Below, one piece after another: positions 31,391-40,219 of a stretch of 64,000 nt of DNA (the first letter of the stretch is position 1; the number at the start of each line of letters is the position of its first letter). A program made the position numbers and the translations under genes. Origin of the DNA: Actinocorallia herbida (lineage in GTDB: Bacteria; Actinomycetota; Actinomycetes; Streptosporangiales; Streptosporangiaceae). The stretch spans positions 558,001 through 622,000 of the forward strand of contig NZ_RJKE01000001.1 of NCBI RefSeq assembly GCF_003751225.1, written 5' to 3'. The notes beneath the pieces are model-generated. The model did no database searches. It saw only the letters and a list, made by a program, of their open reading frames with translations, and was not told where the DNA came from.

Positions 31391-34300
31391 GTGGTCTCCT
31401 CTCCCTACCGGCTCGTGCGTCGCGGTGGTCCCGGCGTGGGCCCGGCACGGACGGAGGCGCCCGCTCTCGACGCCGCCCAGCGCGCGGTCGTCGCCCACTC
31501 GGGCGGGCCGCTGCTGGTGCTCGCGGGGCCCGGCACGGGCAAGACCACCACGATCGTGGAGGCGGTCGTCGACCGGATCGAGCGGCGCGGCACAGACCCG
31601 GAGCGGGTCCTCGTCCTGACGTTCAGCCGTCGTGCCGCCGAGGAGCTGCGGCAACGGATCACCGGCAGGCTCGGCGCGACCACCCGCTCGCCTCTGGCCT
31701 TGACCTTCCACTCCTACGCGTGGGCGCTGCTGCGGCGTCAGGCGGTCCTGGACGATCTCGAGCCGCCGCGCCTGCTCACCGGCCCGGAGCAGCTCCTCGA
31801 GGTGCGGCGGATGCTGGAGGGAGAGGTCGACGACGGCGCGAAGGGCTGGCCGGAAAGGCTGCTGCCCGCCTTGGAGACCCGGGGGTTCGCCGAGGAACTG
31901 CGGGACTTCGTCTCCCGTGCCCAGGAACGCGGCATCGACCCCCGCCGACTGTACGAGCTGGGCATCGAGAACGGCCGCGACGACTGGACCGCGGTGGCCC
32001 GGTTCATGGTCCGCTACGACCAGCGGTTCGCGCTCGACCCCGTCCAGTCCTACGACTACGCCGAGATCATCCGCGAGGCGGCGGGCCTGCTCACGCATGA
32101 CGAGGACGTCCGCCGAAGGGAGCGGGCCGCCTATGACGCCGTCTTCGTCGACGAGTACCAGGACGCGGATCCGGCGCAGGAGGCGCTGCTCCAAGGACTC
32201 GCCGGAGGGGGCCGCGACCTGGTCGCCGTCGGAGACCCCGACCAGTCCATCTACGCCTTCCGCGGCGCCGACGTCCGCGGCATCCTCGACTTCCCCGACC
32301 GCTTCACCCGCCATGACGGCTCGCCCGCACCCGTTCTCCCGCTGACCGTTTCGCGAAGGATGCCCGAGCGCCTGCTGGAGGCCAGCCGCCGCGTCGCGCG
32401 CCGCCTTCCCGGTCCCGCCGAGCACCGCGCACTGGCGCCCGGCGAGGAGGCGCCCGAAGGTGAGGCGGAAACCGAGGGCGCCCATCCCGGTGAGGTACGG
32501 GTCGTCGTCGCCGACGGTGCGAGCCAGGAGGCCGCCGTCGTCGCCGACGAGCTGCGCCACGCGCACCTGCTGGAGGGCGTCCCGTGGTCCCGGTGCGCGG
32601 TGCTCGTCCGCGGCGCCCACCAGGTGGCGGGCCTGCGCCGGGCCCTGGTCCAGTCGGGCGTGCCGGTCAGCGCGTCGGCCGAGGACGTCCCGCTCTACAA
32701 CGAGCCCGCGGTGCGGCCCCTGCTCATGGTGCTCAGGGCGGCGCTGCGGCCCGGCAACCTCACCGAGCGGATCGCCGAGGAACTGCTCACCGGCCCCCTC
32801 GGCGGCGCCGACGCGCTCGGCATGCGGAGGCTGCGGCGCGCGTTGCGCGACCTCGAGGAACTCGCCCACGGCACCCGGGGCGGCGGCGAGACGCTCGTCG
32901 CCGCGCTGGACGACGCCCGTGAGCTGATCTTCGTGAACGAGAAGGTCCGAGCCCCCGCCGAACGGGTCGCGGCGCTGATCAGGACCGCGCGGGAGACCGG
33001 CGGCACCGCCGAGGACGTGCTGTGGGCGGTGTGGGAGCAGTCGGGCCTCGGCGAGCGCTGGCTCGCCGAGAGCCAGCGCGGCGGCGCGCGCGGCGCCGCG
33101 GCCGACCGGGACCTCGACGCGGTGGTCGCCCTGTTCGACCGGGCCGCCCGGTTCGTCGACCGGCTTCCCAAGGGCGGCCCGCTGGTCTTCGTGGAGGACC
33201 TCGCCGACCAGGAGATCGCCGGGGACACCCTCGCCGACCGGGCCCCCGACGGCGAGACCGTCAAGATCCTCACCGCGCACCGGGCCAAGGGCCTGGAATG
33301 GGACGTGGTCGCCGTCGCCGGGGTCCAGGAAGGGCTGTGGCCCGACCTGCGGCTGCGGGGCTCGCTCCTGGGCGTCGAGGAACTGATCGAGGGCCCCGAC
33401 CTCCTCGACCCGGTGTCCGGCGCGACCCTGGCCGCCAAGATGATGGCCGAGGAGCGGCGGCTGTTCTACGTGGCCGTCACGCGCGCGCGAAAGCGCCTCA
33501 TCGTGACGGCCGTCGGAGGCGAGGACACCGAGGACCGGCCGTCCAGGTTCCTCAACGAGCTGGTGCCCGGAGGCGCGCAGGAGGTACGGCCGGAGGAGAA
33601 GACCCGCTGGCTTTCCCTGCCCGCCCTCGTCGCCGACCTCCGCTCGTCCGTCGCCGATCCGGGCAGGCCGCTCGCCTTGCGCCGTGCCGCGGCCGCGCAC
33701 CTCGCCCGGCTGGCACGCGCGCAGGTACGCGGCGCGGGCCCGGACGGCTGGTACGCCATCACACCCCTGTCGGACCCCGGCCCCGCCTTCCCGGCCGGTG
33801 AGCAGATCGCCGTCTCCCCGTCGCAGGTCGAGACGTTCACCACCTGCGGCCTGCGCTGGCTGCTCACCTCGGCGGTGGGCGCGCAGGAAGGCAGCCCCGG
33901 CGAGTACAGCACGATGGGCAAGGTCATCCACGCCGTCGCCGAGCTGGCGGGCTCGGTCCCGGAGGTGACCGAGCGGCACCTCGCGCAGCGGCTCGACGAG
34001 ATCTGGTCGGACCTGGACTTCCGCAGCGCCTGGTACGGCGAGAAGCAGCGCGCGCAGGCCGCCGAGATGGTCGACAAGTTCATGGCGTGGCATCGGGACA
34101 ACCCCAACGAGATCGTCGCGCTGGAGGAGTCGTTCAAGGTCGACCTGGGCCGGGTCGTCATCCGGGGGCGGATCGACCGGGCCGAGCGGGACGTGCACGG
34201 CCGCGGCGTCATCATCGACATCAAGACCGGCGGACAGCCCGTGCCGTCCGACCAGCTCGCCCGCAATCCCCAGCTCGGGGTCTACCAGTACGCGGTGATG

Positions 34301-34573
34301 CTCGGCGCGTTCGCCCGGCACGGGCTGCTGGAGCCCGGCGGGGCCAAGCTCGTCCAGGTGGGCAAGGCGGCCTTCACCCGCAAGGCCAGGGAGCAGTCCC
34401 AGCCGCCGCCCGCCGACGATCCCGATCCCGCGTGGCCGAAGAAGCTCGTGGAGATCGTGGCCGAGGGGATGTCCTCGCCGGTGTTCCAGGCGACGGTCAA
34501 CGAGAAGTGCCGGACGTGCCCCGTCCAGTCCTGCTGCCCGGTCCACGAGAACGGTGGCGAGGTCGGCTCCTAG
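31391..34573 (+). CDS. adnA: AdnA subunit of the AdnAB helicase-nuclease
   Basis: 1060-residue UvrD-like helicase joined to a RecB-type nuclease. Seen: Walker A AGPGTGKT (Lys 51), the Walker B region FVDEYQDADP, GDPDQSIYAFRGA, TAHRAKGLEWD and YVAVTRARKR. The C-terminal nuclease (about 810-1060) has SPSQVETFTTCGLRW, GKVIHAVAEL, RGRIDRAE, the catalytic IIDIKTG, and C-terminal CRTCPVQSCCPVH for the Fe-S staple. It pairs with AdnB downstream. AdnAB processes double-strand break ends in mycobacteria. GTG 31391 is the start; the 150 bp upstream hold no gene. Confidence 0.95.
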   Translation: MVSSPYRLVRRGGPGVGPARTEAPALDAAQRAVVAHSGGPLLVLAGPGTGKTTTIVEAVVDRIERRGTDPERVLVLTFSRRAAEELRQRITGRLGATTRSPLALTFHSYAWALLRRQAVLDDLEPPRLLTGPEQLLEVRRMLEGEVDDGAKGWPERLLPALETRGFAEELRDFVSRAQERGIDPRRLYELGIENGRDDWTAVARFMVRYDQRFALDPVQSYDYAEIIREAAGLLTHDEDVRRRERAAYDAVFVDEYQDADPAQEALLQGLAGGGRDLVAVGDPDQSIYAFRGADVRGILDFPDRFTRHDGSPAPVLPLTVSRRMPERLLEASRRVARRLPGPAEHRALAPGEEAPEGEAETEGAHPGEVRVVVADGASQEAAVVADELRHAHLLEGVPWSRCAVLVRGAHQVAGLRRALVQSGVPVSASAEDVPLYNEPAVRPLLMVLRAALRPGNLTERIAEELLTGPLGGADALGMRRLRRALRDLEELAHGTRGGGETLVAALDDARELIFVNEKVRAPAERVAALIRTARETGGTAEDVLWAVWEQSGLGERWLAESQRGGARGAAADRDLDAVVALFDRAARFVDRLPKGGPLVFVEDLADQEIAGDTLADRAPDGETVKILTAHRAKGLEWDVVAVAGVQEGLWPDLRLRGSLLGVEELIEGPDLLDPVSGATLAAKMMAEERRLFYVAVTRARKRLIVTAVGGEDTEDRPSRFLNELVPGGAQEVRPEEKTRWLSLPALVADLRSSVADPGRPLALRRAAAAHLARLARAQVRGAGPDGWYAITPLSDPGPAFPAGEQIAVSPSQVETFTTCGLRWLLTSAVGAQEGSPGEYSTMGKVIHAVAELAGSVPEVTERHLAQRLDEIWSDLDFRSAWYGEKQRAQAAEMVDKFMAWHRDNPNEIVALEESFKVDLGRVVIRGRIDRAERDVHGRGVIIDIKTGGQPVPSDQLARNPQLGVYQYAVMLGAFARHGLLEPGGAKLVQVGKAAFTRKAREQSQPPPADDPDPAWPKKLVEIVAEGMSSPVFQATVNEKCRTCPVQSCCPVHENGGEVGS

Positions 34574-34605
34574 CGCGCTGGGAAGTGCCCGAAGGGCGCG
34601 CGATT

Positions 34606-34628
34606 TTGTCGGACCCCTCGTGTTGACT
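34606..34628 (+). promoter_or_regulatory. Possible DNA-damage-type promoter upstream of adnB
   Basis: TTGTCGGAC, then 8 bp, then TTGACT resembles the mycobacterial PafBC/RecA-NDp layout (TTGTCRGTG-N8-TANNNT) with three mismatches. It lies in the 162-bp gap between adnA and adnB. Speculative. Confidence 0.2.
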
Positions 34629-34653
34629 CGCGGTCAAGTCGCGGCTCGAAGCC

Positions 34654-34662
34654 TGTGGATAA
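34654..34662. promoter_or_regulatory. Perfect DnaA box in the adnA-adnB gap
   Basis: TGTGGATAA is the complement of the consensus TTATCCACA. It is isolated and not in a cluster, so it does not mark oriC; regulatory binding is possible but may be coincidental. Confidence 0.3.
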
Positions 34663-34735
34663 CTTTCTGCGGCTGTCGTCGCGGGGGTGTTGAATCGGGA
34701 CTGCCGGTCGGGTGACCGGCGCGAGCGGAGAGGGG

Positions 34736-37700
34736 GTGAGCGGTGTGATCACACCGGGGGAACTGGCGCGGCGGCTCGGGCTGCCGGAGCCGACGGACGA
34801 GCAGGCCGCGGTCATCCGCGCGCCGCTCGGCCCGATGGCGGTGGTCGCCGGGGCCGGGTCCGGCAAGTCCGAGACGATGGCGGCGCGCGTGGTGTGGCTC
34901 GTCGCGAACCGGCTCGTGCGGCCGGAGCGCGTCCTCGGCCTCACCTTCACCCGCAAGGCCGCCGCCGAACTCGCCGCCCGGGTCCGCAGGCGGCTGGACG
35001 GGCTGCGCGAGCATCCCGATCTCGTCGAACCGGAACTGCTCGACGGCGAGCCCACCGTCTCCACCTACCACTCCTACGCCGCCCGGCTTTTCGGGGACCA
35101 CGCGCTGCGCGAGGGGCTGGAACCGACCCTGCGGCTGATCTCCCCGGCCGTCGCCTGGCAGATCGCGACCCGGGTGGTGGACTCCCACGACGGCCCGATG
35201 GACCGCATCGACTGGACCCCCGACACCGTCACCCGGGCGGTGATCGGCCTTTCCGGCGACCTCGCCGAGCACCTGCGCGGCCCCGAGCACATCAGGCGGG
35301 TGGGGGAATGGCTGTCCGAGCGGTTCACGGCGCTCGCCAAGCCCCTGGTCAAACAGCGTGAGGTGCTGGACAGGCACGCCGCGCGAGAGCAGCTGCTCCC
35401 GCTCATCGAGTCCTACGCGCGGGCCAAGCGGCGCCGCGAGGTCGTCGACCACGGCGACCAGATGTCGTTCGCGGCCAGGATCGCCGAACGGCATCCCGAG
35501 GTGGGGGCGATCGAGCGCTCGCGCTACCCGGTCGTCCTGCTGGACGAGTACCAGGACACCGGCCACTCCCAGCTCGTCCTGCTCAAGTCGCTGTTCGCCG
35601 GCGGGCACGCGGTCACCGCGGTCGGCGACCCCTGCCAGTCCATCTACGGCTGGCGGGGCGCCTCGGCGGGCAACCTGCTGGGCTTCCCGCGCGACTTCCC
35701 CGTGCCCGGCGGGGGCGAGGCGCCCATGCGGGAGCTGACCCGCAGCTTCCGCAACGGCGAGCGGATCCTGGACGCCGCGGCCCGGGTGCAGGCCGAACTG
35801 CGGGCCGACATGCGGCGGGTCTCACCACTGCGGCCCGCGGAGTCCCGGCGGGGCCGGGGCAGGGTCGAGTGCGCGCTGCTGCCGACCGTAGAGGACGAGG
35901 CCGAGCAGATCGCCGCACGTATCTCGGGGCTGCTCGCGGCCGTGGATCCGGAGACCGGCGAGCAGCTGAAGTCCTCGGACATCGCGGTCCTCGCCCGCAA
36001 ACGCGCCCAGTTCCCGCTGATCAGGCAGAAGCTGATCGAGCGGGACATCAAGGTCGAGGTGGTCGGGCTCGGCGGACTGCTCACCGTTCCGGAAGTGCAG
36101 GACGTCGTGGCCACCCTGCGCGTCATGCAGGACCCGTCGGCGGGGGCGTCGCTGGCGCGGCTGCTCACCGGCCCGCGCTGGCGGATCGGGCCACGCGATC
36201 TCGTCGCCCTCGGGCGGAGGGCACGGGACCTCGCGCGAGAGGCCCGCCGCGACATCACCCGGGAGGACCTCCCGGAACCCGAGGCCCCGGCCGAGGCCGC
36301 CGATCCGCTGGCCCAGCTCGTCCGGGAACTGGGCGAGGAGCAGGGCAGCCTGGTCGACGCGCTCGACGACCTCGGCCCCGCCGAGGTCTACTCGCCGGAC
36401 GGTCTCCGCCGGTTGCTGCGGCTGCGCGACGAGCTCCGGTACCTGCGGCGGCAGGCGAACCTTCCCCTGCCCGACCTGGTGACGGAGATCGAACGGGTAC
36501 TCGGCCTCGACATCGAGGTCGCCGCGCGGTCCGGTCTCGATCCGGTCACCGCTCGCGCCGACCTCGACGCCTTCGTGGACGCCGCGGCGTCCTTCGCGGG
36601 AGACAACGAGGATCCGACGGCGGGCGCCTTCCTGGCCTACCTCGCGGCGGCCGAGACGGAGGAGTTCGGCCTCGAGGCGGGCCGGGTCAGCGAGGCCGAG
36701 AGCGTCAAGCTGCTCACCGTGCACGCCTCCAAGGGGCTGGAATGGCCCGTGGTCTTCGTGCCGGGGCTGTCGTTCACCCCGCTCAAGAACGGAAATCCGG
36801 GCAAGGGCTCGGTGTTCCCCACACCGCCCGCGGGCTCCACCCGCTGGACCACGAACCCGCGGATGATCCCGTTCCCACTGCGCGGCGACCACGCCGACCT
36901 GCCCGCGCTGCCCGGCCTGGAGAAGGAGGATCTGGCGGCCTTCGACGAGGCGTGCGCCGAGCGGGACTTCCGAGAGGAACGGAGGCTCGCCTACGTCGCC
37001 GTCACCCGCGCGAGCGATCTGCTGGTGGCCACCGGCTACCGCTGGGGCGGCTCGGCGAAGCCGCTCGGGCCCTCGCCCTTCCTCGCGGAGATCCGGGAGG
37101 GCGCGGACACGGAGTGGGTCTGGACCCCCGAGCCGGAGGAATCCGCGCACAACCCGCTGCTCGCGGAGCCGAAGACCGAGAGCTGGCCCGCCCCGCCGCT
37201 CGGCGAAGGCCCGCTGCTGGAAGGCGCGCGCTTCGTCCGGGACGCGATGACGGGCAGGCCCGCCCCCTGGACGTCCACCGCGGACCTCGACGGCACGCAC
37301 CGCGCCCGGCTGGGCGCGTGGGCGCGCGACGTCGAGCTGCTGCTCGCCGAACGGGACAAAGGCCGCGGCGTCAACGGTCTCACCGTCGAACTCCCGGACA
37401 AGCTCACGGTGACCTCGCTGGTCGCGCTCGCCGCCGACCCGGCGGAGCTCGCCGCGCAGATCCGCCGCCCGATGCCGCGGCCGCCCGCGCCGTTCGCGCG
37501 CCGCGGCACCTCCTTCCACCGCTGGCTGGAGAGCCGCTGGGGCCAGCAGCGCCTGGTCGACCCCGACGACCTCTTCGGCGCCGCCGACGACGATCTCGAC
37601 GAGGCCGCGCTGGACGGCGACGCCCACCTCGCGCTCCTCCAAGCCCGTTTCGAGGAATCGGAGTGGGCCGCCCGCGAACCCGTCGACGTGGAGATCCCCT

Positions 37701-38005
37701 TCGAGACCCGGATCGGCGACCGCCTCGTCCGCGGCCGGATGGACGCGGTCTTCCGCGACGGAGATCGCTACGAGGTCGTCGACTGGAAGACCGGCTCCCC
37801 ACCCCCGGTGGAATCCCGCGCCCACCTCGTCATCCAGCTCGCCGCCTACCGCCTGGCCTGGGCCGCCCTGGCCGGCGTCCCCCTCGACCGAGTCTCCGCC
37901 GCCTTCCACTACGTCCGCGCCAACACCACACTCCGCCCCACCGACCTCCCCGACGCCACCGCCCTCGCCGCCCTCTTCACCGCCCTCCCCCAAACCCCAC
38001 CCTGA
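34736..38005 (+). CDS. adnB: AdnB subunit of the AdnAB helicase-nuclease
   Basis: 1089-residue UvrD-like motor plus RecB-type nuclease. Seen: TDEQAAVIRAPLGPMAVVAG and Walker A GAGSGKS, TFTRKAAAEL, VLLDEYQDTGHSQ, GDPCQSIYGWRGAS, TVHASKGLEWP and YVAVTRASDL. The C-terminal nuclease (about 890-1089) has RGTSFHRWLE, RGRMDAVF and the catalytic VVDWKTG. It is the leading translocase in mycobacterial AdnAB. GTG 34736 is chosen because GGAG is 5 nt upstream; GTG 34712 and 34745 are alternatives. A 162-bp gap separates it from adnA, unusual for obligate partners. Confidence 0.95.
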   Translation: MSGVITPGELARRLGLPEPTDEQAAVIRAPLGPMAVVAGAGSGKSETMAARVVWLVANRLVRPERVLGLTFTRKAAAELAARVRRRLDGLREHPDLVEPELLDGEPTVSTYHSYAARLFGDHALREGLEPTLRLISPAVAWQIATRVVDSHDGPMDRIDWTPDTVTRAVIGLSGDLAEHLRGPEHIRRVGEWLSERFTALAKPLVKQREVLDRHAAREQLLPLIESYARAKRRREVVDHGDQMSFAARIAERHPEVGAIERSRYPVVLLDEYQDTGHSQLVLLKSLFAGGHAVTAVGDPCQSIYGWRGASAGNLLGFPRDFPVPGGGEAPMRELTRSFRNGERILDAAARVQAELRADMRRVSPLRPAESRRGRGRVECALLPTVEDEAEQIAARISGLLAAVDPETGEQLKSSDIAVLARKRAQFPLIRQKLIERDIKVEVVGLGGLLTVPEVQDVVATLRVMQDPSAGASLARLLTGPRWRIGPRDLVALGRRARDLAREARRDITREDLPEPEAPAEAADPLAQLVRELGEEQGSLVDALDDLGPAEVYSPDGLRRLLRLRDELRYLRRQANLPLPDLVTEIERVLGLDIEVAARSGLDPVTARADLDAFVDAAASFAGDNEDPTAGAFLAYLAAAETEEFGLEAGRVSEAESVKLLTVHASKGLEWPVVFVPGLSFTPLKNGNPGKGSVFPTPPAGSTRWTTNPRMIPFPLRGDHADLPALPGLEKEDLAAFDEACAERDFREERRLAYVAVTRASDLLVATGYRWGGSAKPLGPSPFLAEIREGADTEWVWTPEPEESAHNPLLAEPKTESWPAPPLGEGPLLEGARFVRDAMTGRPAPWTSTADLDGTHRARLGAWARDVELLLAERDKGRGVNGLTVELPDKLTVTSLVALAADPAELAAQIRRPMPRPPAPFARRGTSFHRWLESRWGQQRLVDPDDLFGAADDDLDEAALDGDAHLALLQARFEESEWAAREPVDVEIPFETRIGDRLVRGRMDAVFRDGDRYEVVDWKTGSPPPVESRAHLVIQLAAYRLAWAALAGVPLDRVSAAFHYVRANTTLRPTDLPDATALAALFTALPQTPP

Positions 38006-38475
38006 CCCACCCACGCTGTCGGGTCGGCGGTGTGTCCGTGCCGTGCTCGGCTCGGCTCGGTATTCGGGTCGGTCCAGTCGAGGGACTGGGGGCGGTATGT
38101 CCGGAAAGTGGGCGGTGTGGGGGCGCCGGGTTGCGCGATGGGTCGTCCCCGCGATGGGTCGTCCCGGAGCGCTCGGGGCCGGGGTGGGGAGTGCGGGGTG
38201 GGGGAGTGCGGGGTGGGGGAGTGCGGAGGGCGTATCGGGGAGCGGGAGGGAGGGCGCGGGGGGCTTGCGGGGCGGGGGGTCGGGGGCGGAGGCCACCGGT
38301 GGGTTGGGGGTGTCCGGAACCGGACGGGGGTGGTGTTCGGGGGATTATTGGCGCAATGGTGGTGATGTGGGTGGTCGGTTGTGGCTTCTGGGGTAAGGGT
38401 GATCCTGCTCACCGGACTAGCTTTTGTTGGTGGGTTCGGGGCATATTCCTCTGAATGAACAACCCGGGAGGCGGC
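38006..38475. other. Non-coding gap after adnB with GC-rich tandem repeats
   Basis: No convincing gene in either strand. The G-rich plus strand carries small tandem repeats (separate entry). Long open frames here are products of high GC. The last part (38390-38475) is less GC-rich and precedes the methyltransferase-like gene. Confidence 0.55.
38135..38226. repeat. Two short GC-rich tandem repeats
   Basis: GCGATGGGTCGTCCC occurs at 38135-38149 and 38151-38165. GTGCGGGGTGGGGGA occurs at 38191-38205 and 38206-38220, then GTGCGG at 38221, so about 2.7 copies including a partial first copy. Slippage-prone, no coding role. Confidence 0.8.
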
Positions 38476-38973
38476 GTGACGGTGATGAGCGAGGAAACGG
38501 TCACGGCGGCCGTGCGGGAGTTCTGCGGGTACGCCGAGCCGGAACTCGATCTTGAGGACGTCTGCCTCGAGGTACGTGCGGGGGCCGCTGAGGTCGGGCG
38601 GGCGCTGGCCCGGCGCGTCCGGCACATCACGGCTCTGGACGAGTCCTTGGAGGCGCTGGCCGACGGCAAGCGCCGGGCCGACCGCGACGCGCTCACCAAC
38701 ATCACGTTCCAGCGGGGCGACGCCGCCGCGCTGCCCTACCTCGACCGCACCTTCACCCTTCTGCTCTGCAACGACGCGCTCGGCACCGTCGCGGACCCGG
38801 TCGCGGTGCTGCGCGAACTCGTCAGGGTGAGCCGTCCGGGGGCGGGCATCGTGGTCGCAGACCCGGACTTCTCCGAGGCCGACCTGTGTGCGCTGGTCGT
38901 CGCGGCGGGCGGCGAGATCAAGCGGTCCAAGACGTCGGGTTCGCGGGCGTTCGTCCATGCGACCGCGCACTGA
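38476..38973 (+). CDS. Methyltransferase-like protein with degenerate SAM-binding motif
   Basis: 165 residues with the layout of class I methyltransferases (type 11). The expected motif I (VLDLGCGTG) reads CLEVRAGAAEVGRAL, so the glycine-rich loop is lost. Later elements remain: HITALDESLEAL, ITFQRGDAAALPYLDRTFTLLLCNDALG and LVRVSRPGAGIVVADPD. It is also shorter than usual family members, which run about 200-270 residues. GTG 38476 is chosen because GGGAGG is 4 nt upstream; ATG 38455 is an alternative. SAM binding is doubtful; it might be a regulatory or decaying relative. Confidence 0.78.
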   Translation: MTVMSEETVTAAVREFCGYAEPELDLEDVCLEVRAGAAEVGRALARRVRHITALDESLEALADGKRRADRDALTNITFQRGDAAALPYLDRTFTLLLCNDALGTVADPVAVLRELVRVSRPGAGIVVADPDFSEADLCALVVAAGGEIKRSKTSGSRAFVHATAH

Positions 38974-39004
38974 TCTTCGAACGTACTGTGGAAAGGGCGA
39001 ACCC

Positions 39005-39328
39005 ATGTTCGATAGTGTGTCGAACGTGGGTTCTACCGAGACGTCCCCCTCGCCGGCCGCCCTCGCCATGCGGATCGGCGTCGTCGCGGCCGAGCGCGCC
39101 CTGAGCACGCTCCTGCACAACGTCGACTTCGAGCAGGCCGCCGAAGAGGGCTACGACCTGCGCGGTTTCATCGCCGCCGAGGACTGGCCCGTCTTCTCCC
39201 TGGTCCTCGACACCCTCGCCGCCGCCGACCCGGGCGACCGCCGCCCCCTCGAGGAACGCCGCTCCCAGGCCCTCGTGGACCTCGCCCGCCTCTGCCGCGC
39301 AGCCCGGGACTCCGCCCTCGTGGCCTGA
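39005..39328 (+). CDS. Small helical hypothetical protein
   Basis: 107 residues, mostly alpha-helical, including PAALAMRIGVVAAERALSTLL, EQAAEEGYDLRGFIAAEDWPVF and a C-terminal ALVDLARLCRAARDSAL. No recognised domain, signal or membrane segment. ATG 39005 has a GGAAAGGG element upstream, and the gene follows the methyltransferase-like stop by 31 bp on the same strand. Third-position G/C content is typical of the neighbours, supporting a real gene. Function unknown. Confidence 0.6.
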   Translation: MFDSVSNVGSTETSPSPAALAMRIGVVAAERALSTLLHNVDFEQAAEEGYDLRGFIAAEDWPVFSLVLDTLAAADPGDRRPLEERRSQALVDLARLCRAARDSALVA

Positions 39329-39368
39329 CCCCTCCTGCCCCGCTCGGGCCGCCCACATCGACCGCGTG

Positions 39369-40085
39369 GGCGTGCCCGTACCCCTGAGACTCCGTCCGGG
39401 TACCTGTCTTTCGGGTGCTCCGCCCGCATCGGTCCTGATAAGCGTGTCCGCGCTCTCAGGCGTCGTCCGGGCGCCTGGCCCCGGCCATTGCCCGCGCGTC
39501 AGCCGACGTCGGCCGCGATAGGTGTGCCCGCGCCCTGGGTGTGGTTCGGGTGCCTGCCTTGAGCACTCGCCCTATCCGCAGCCGATGGGCTTGGGCGTGT
39601 CCGGCGCCCGAACCGGCCCCGATGGGCGAGCCCAGGACCATGGTCTTGTTCGGGCGGCCGCTCGGATCGTGTCGGTGACCCGGGGCGCCCATTTGTCCGA
39701 TTCGCTTCGGCGGGCCCGGGTATCTTCCGGCTCCTGCCCTGGGTGCGTGCCTGCGTCCCTTAGGCGGCGTCAGGGTGTCTGCCTTGGGCGCTTGCCCGGT
39801 TCGCGATGGCGGGGGCTGGGCGTTGTGCGGGCGCCTGGTCTGGACGTTCGCCTGAATCGCGTCCTAGGTGTGCCCGCGGTCGGGGCTTCGGTGGGTGGCG
39901 CTGAGCTGTGGTGTGCGTGGTCGGGGGAGGTTTCGGCTCCTTGGGAGTTGTCCGGGTGCTTGCTCCGGGCGCTCGACCGATCCGCTGTCGCCGAGCCTCG
40001 GCGTCGAGTCCGGGGTACGTCCGAACCGGGCTCGATGGGCGCGTCTGCGGCCTTGGGTGTCGTTCGGGCGGCTTTCCGGGCGCGG
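39369..40085. repeat. Degenerate array of about 75-bp repeats in an 890-bp gap
   Basis: Between 39329 and 40219 there is no good gene, but a core like GTYCGGGYGCCTGYCTYGGG recurs near 39394, 39464, 39543, 39645, 39766, 39822, 39948 and 40060. It is usually preceded by GYGTGYCCGCG (near 39370, 39441, 39521, 39593, 39744, 39867 and 40041) and followed by GCTCGCCCGATCCGC-like sequence. A 20-bp segment, CGAACCGGNCYCGATGGGCG, is repeated at 39608 and 40022. Copies differ by 20-40%, so this is an old, decayed tandem array. Confidence 0.6.
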
Positions 40086-40219
40086 CCGGCCGCGGGGCTC
40101 GGTGGTGGGTGGACGGGATGGCTGGACCGGGTGTTGGGCAGGTGGGAAAAGGGGTTGTCTGGATGGTTCGGGTTGGATTGGGTGGGGCCGACAGGCGGGA
40201 CCGGGTCGGGAGGGTTTTG

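Noticed and set aside
31271-34546. A 1091-codon minus-strand open frame opposite adnA
   Set aside because: Product of high GC at third positions of adnA; the translation has no recognisable motif while adnA shows complete helicase and nuclease motifs.
34654-34662. Idea that the DnaA boxes here mark a replication origin
   Set aside because: A single perfect box and two weaker sites 20 kb away are not a cluster, and dnaA, dnaN, gyrB and rpmH are absent.
37909-39120. Minus-strand open frame across the adnB 3' end and the methyltransferase-like gene
   Set aside because: Mostly His/Pro/Thr-rich and lies antisense to two genes; no conserved motif.
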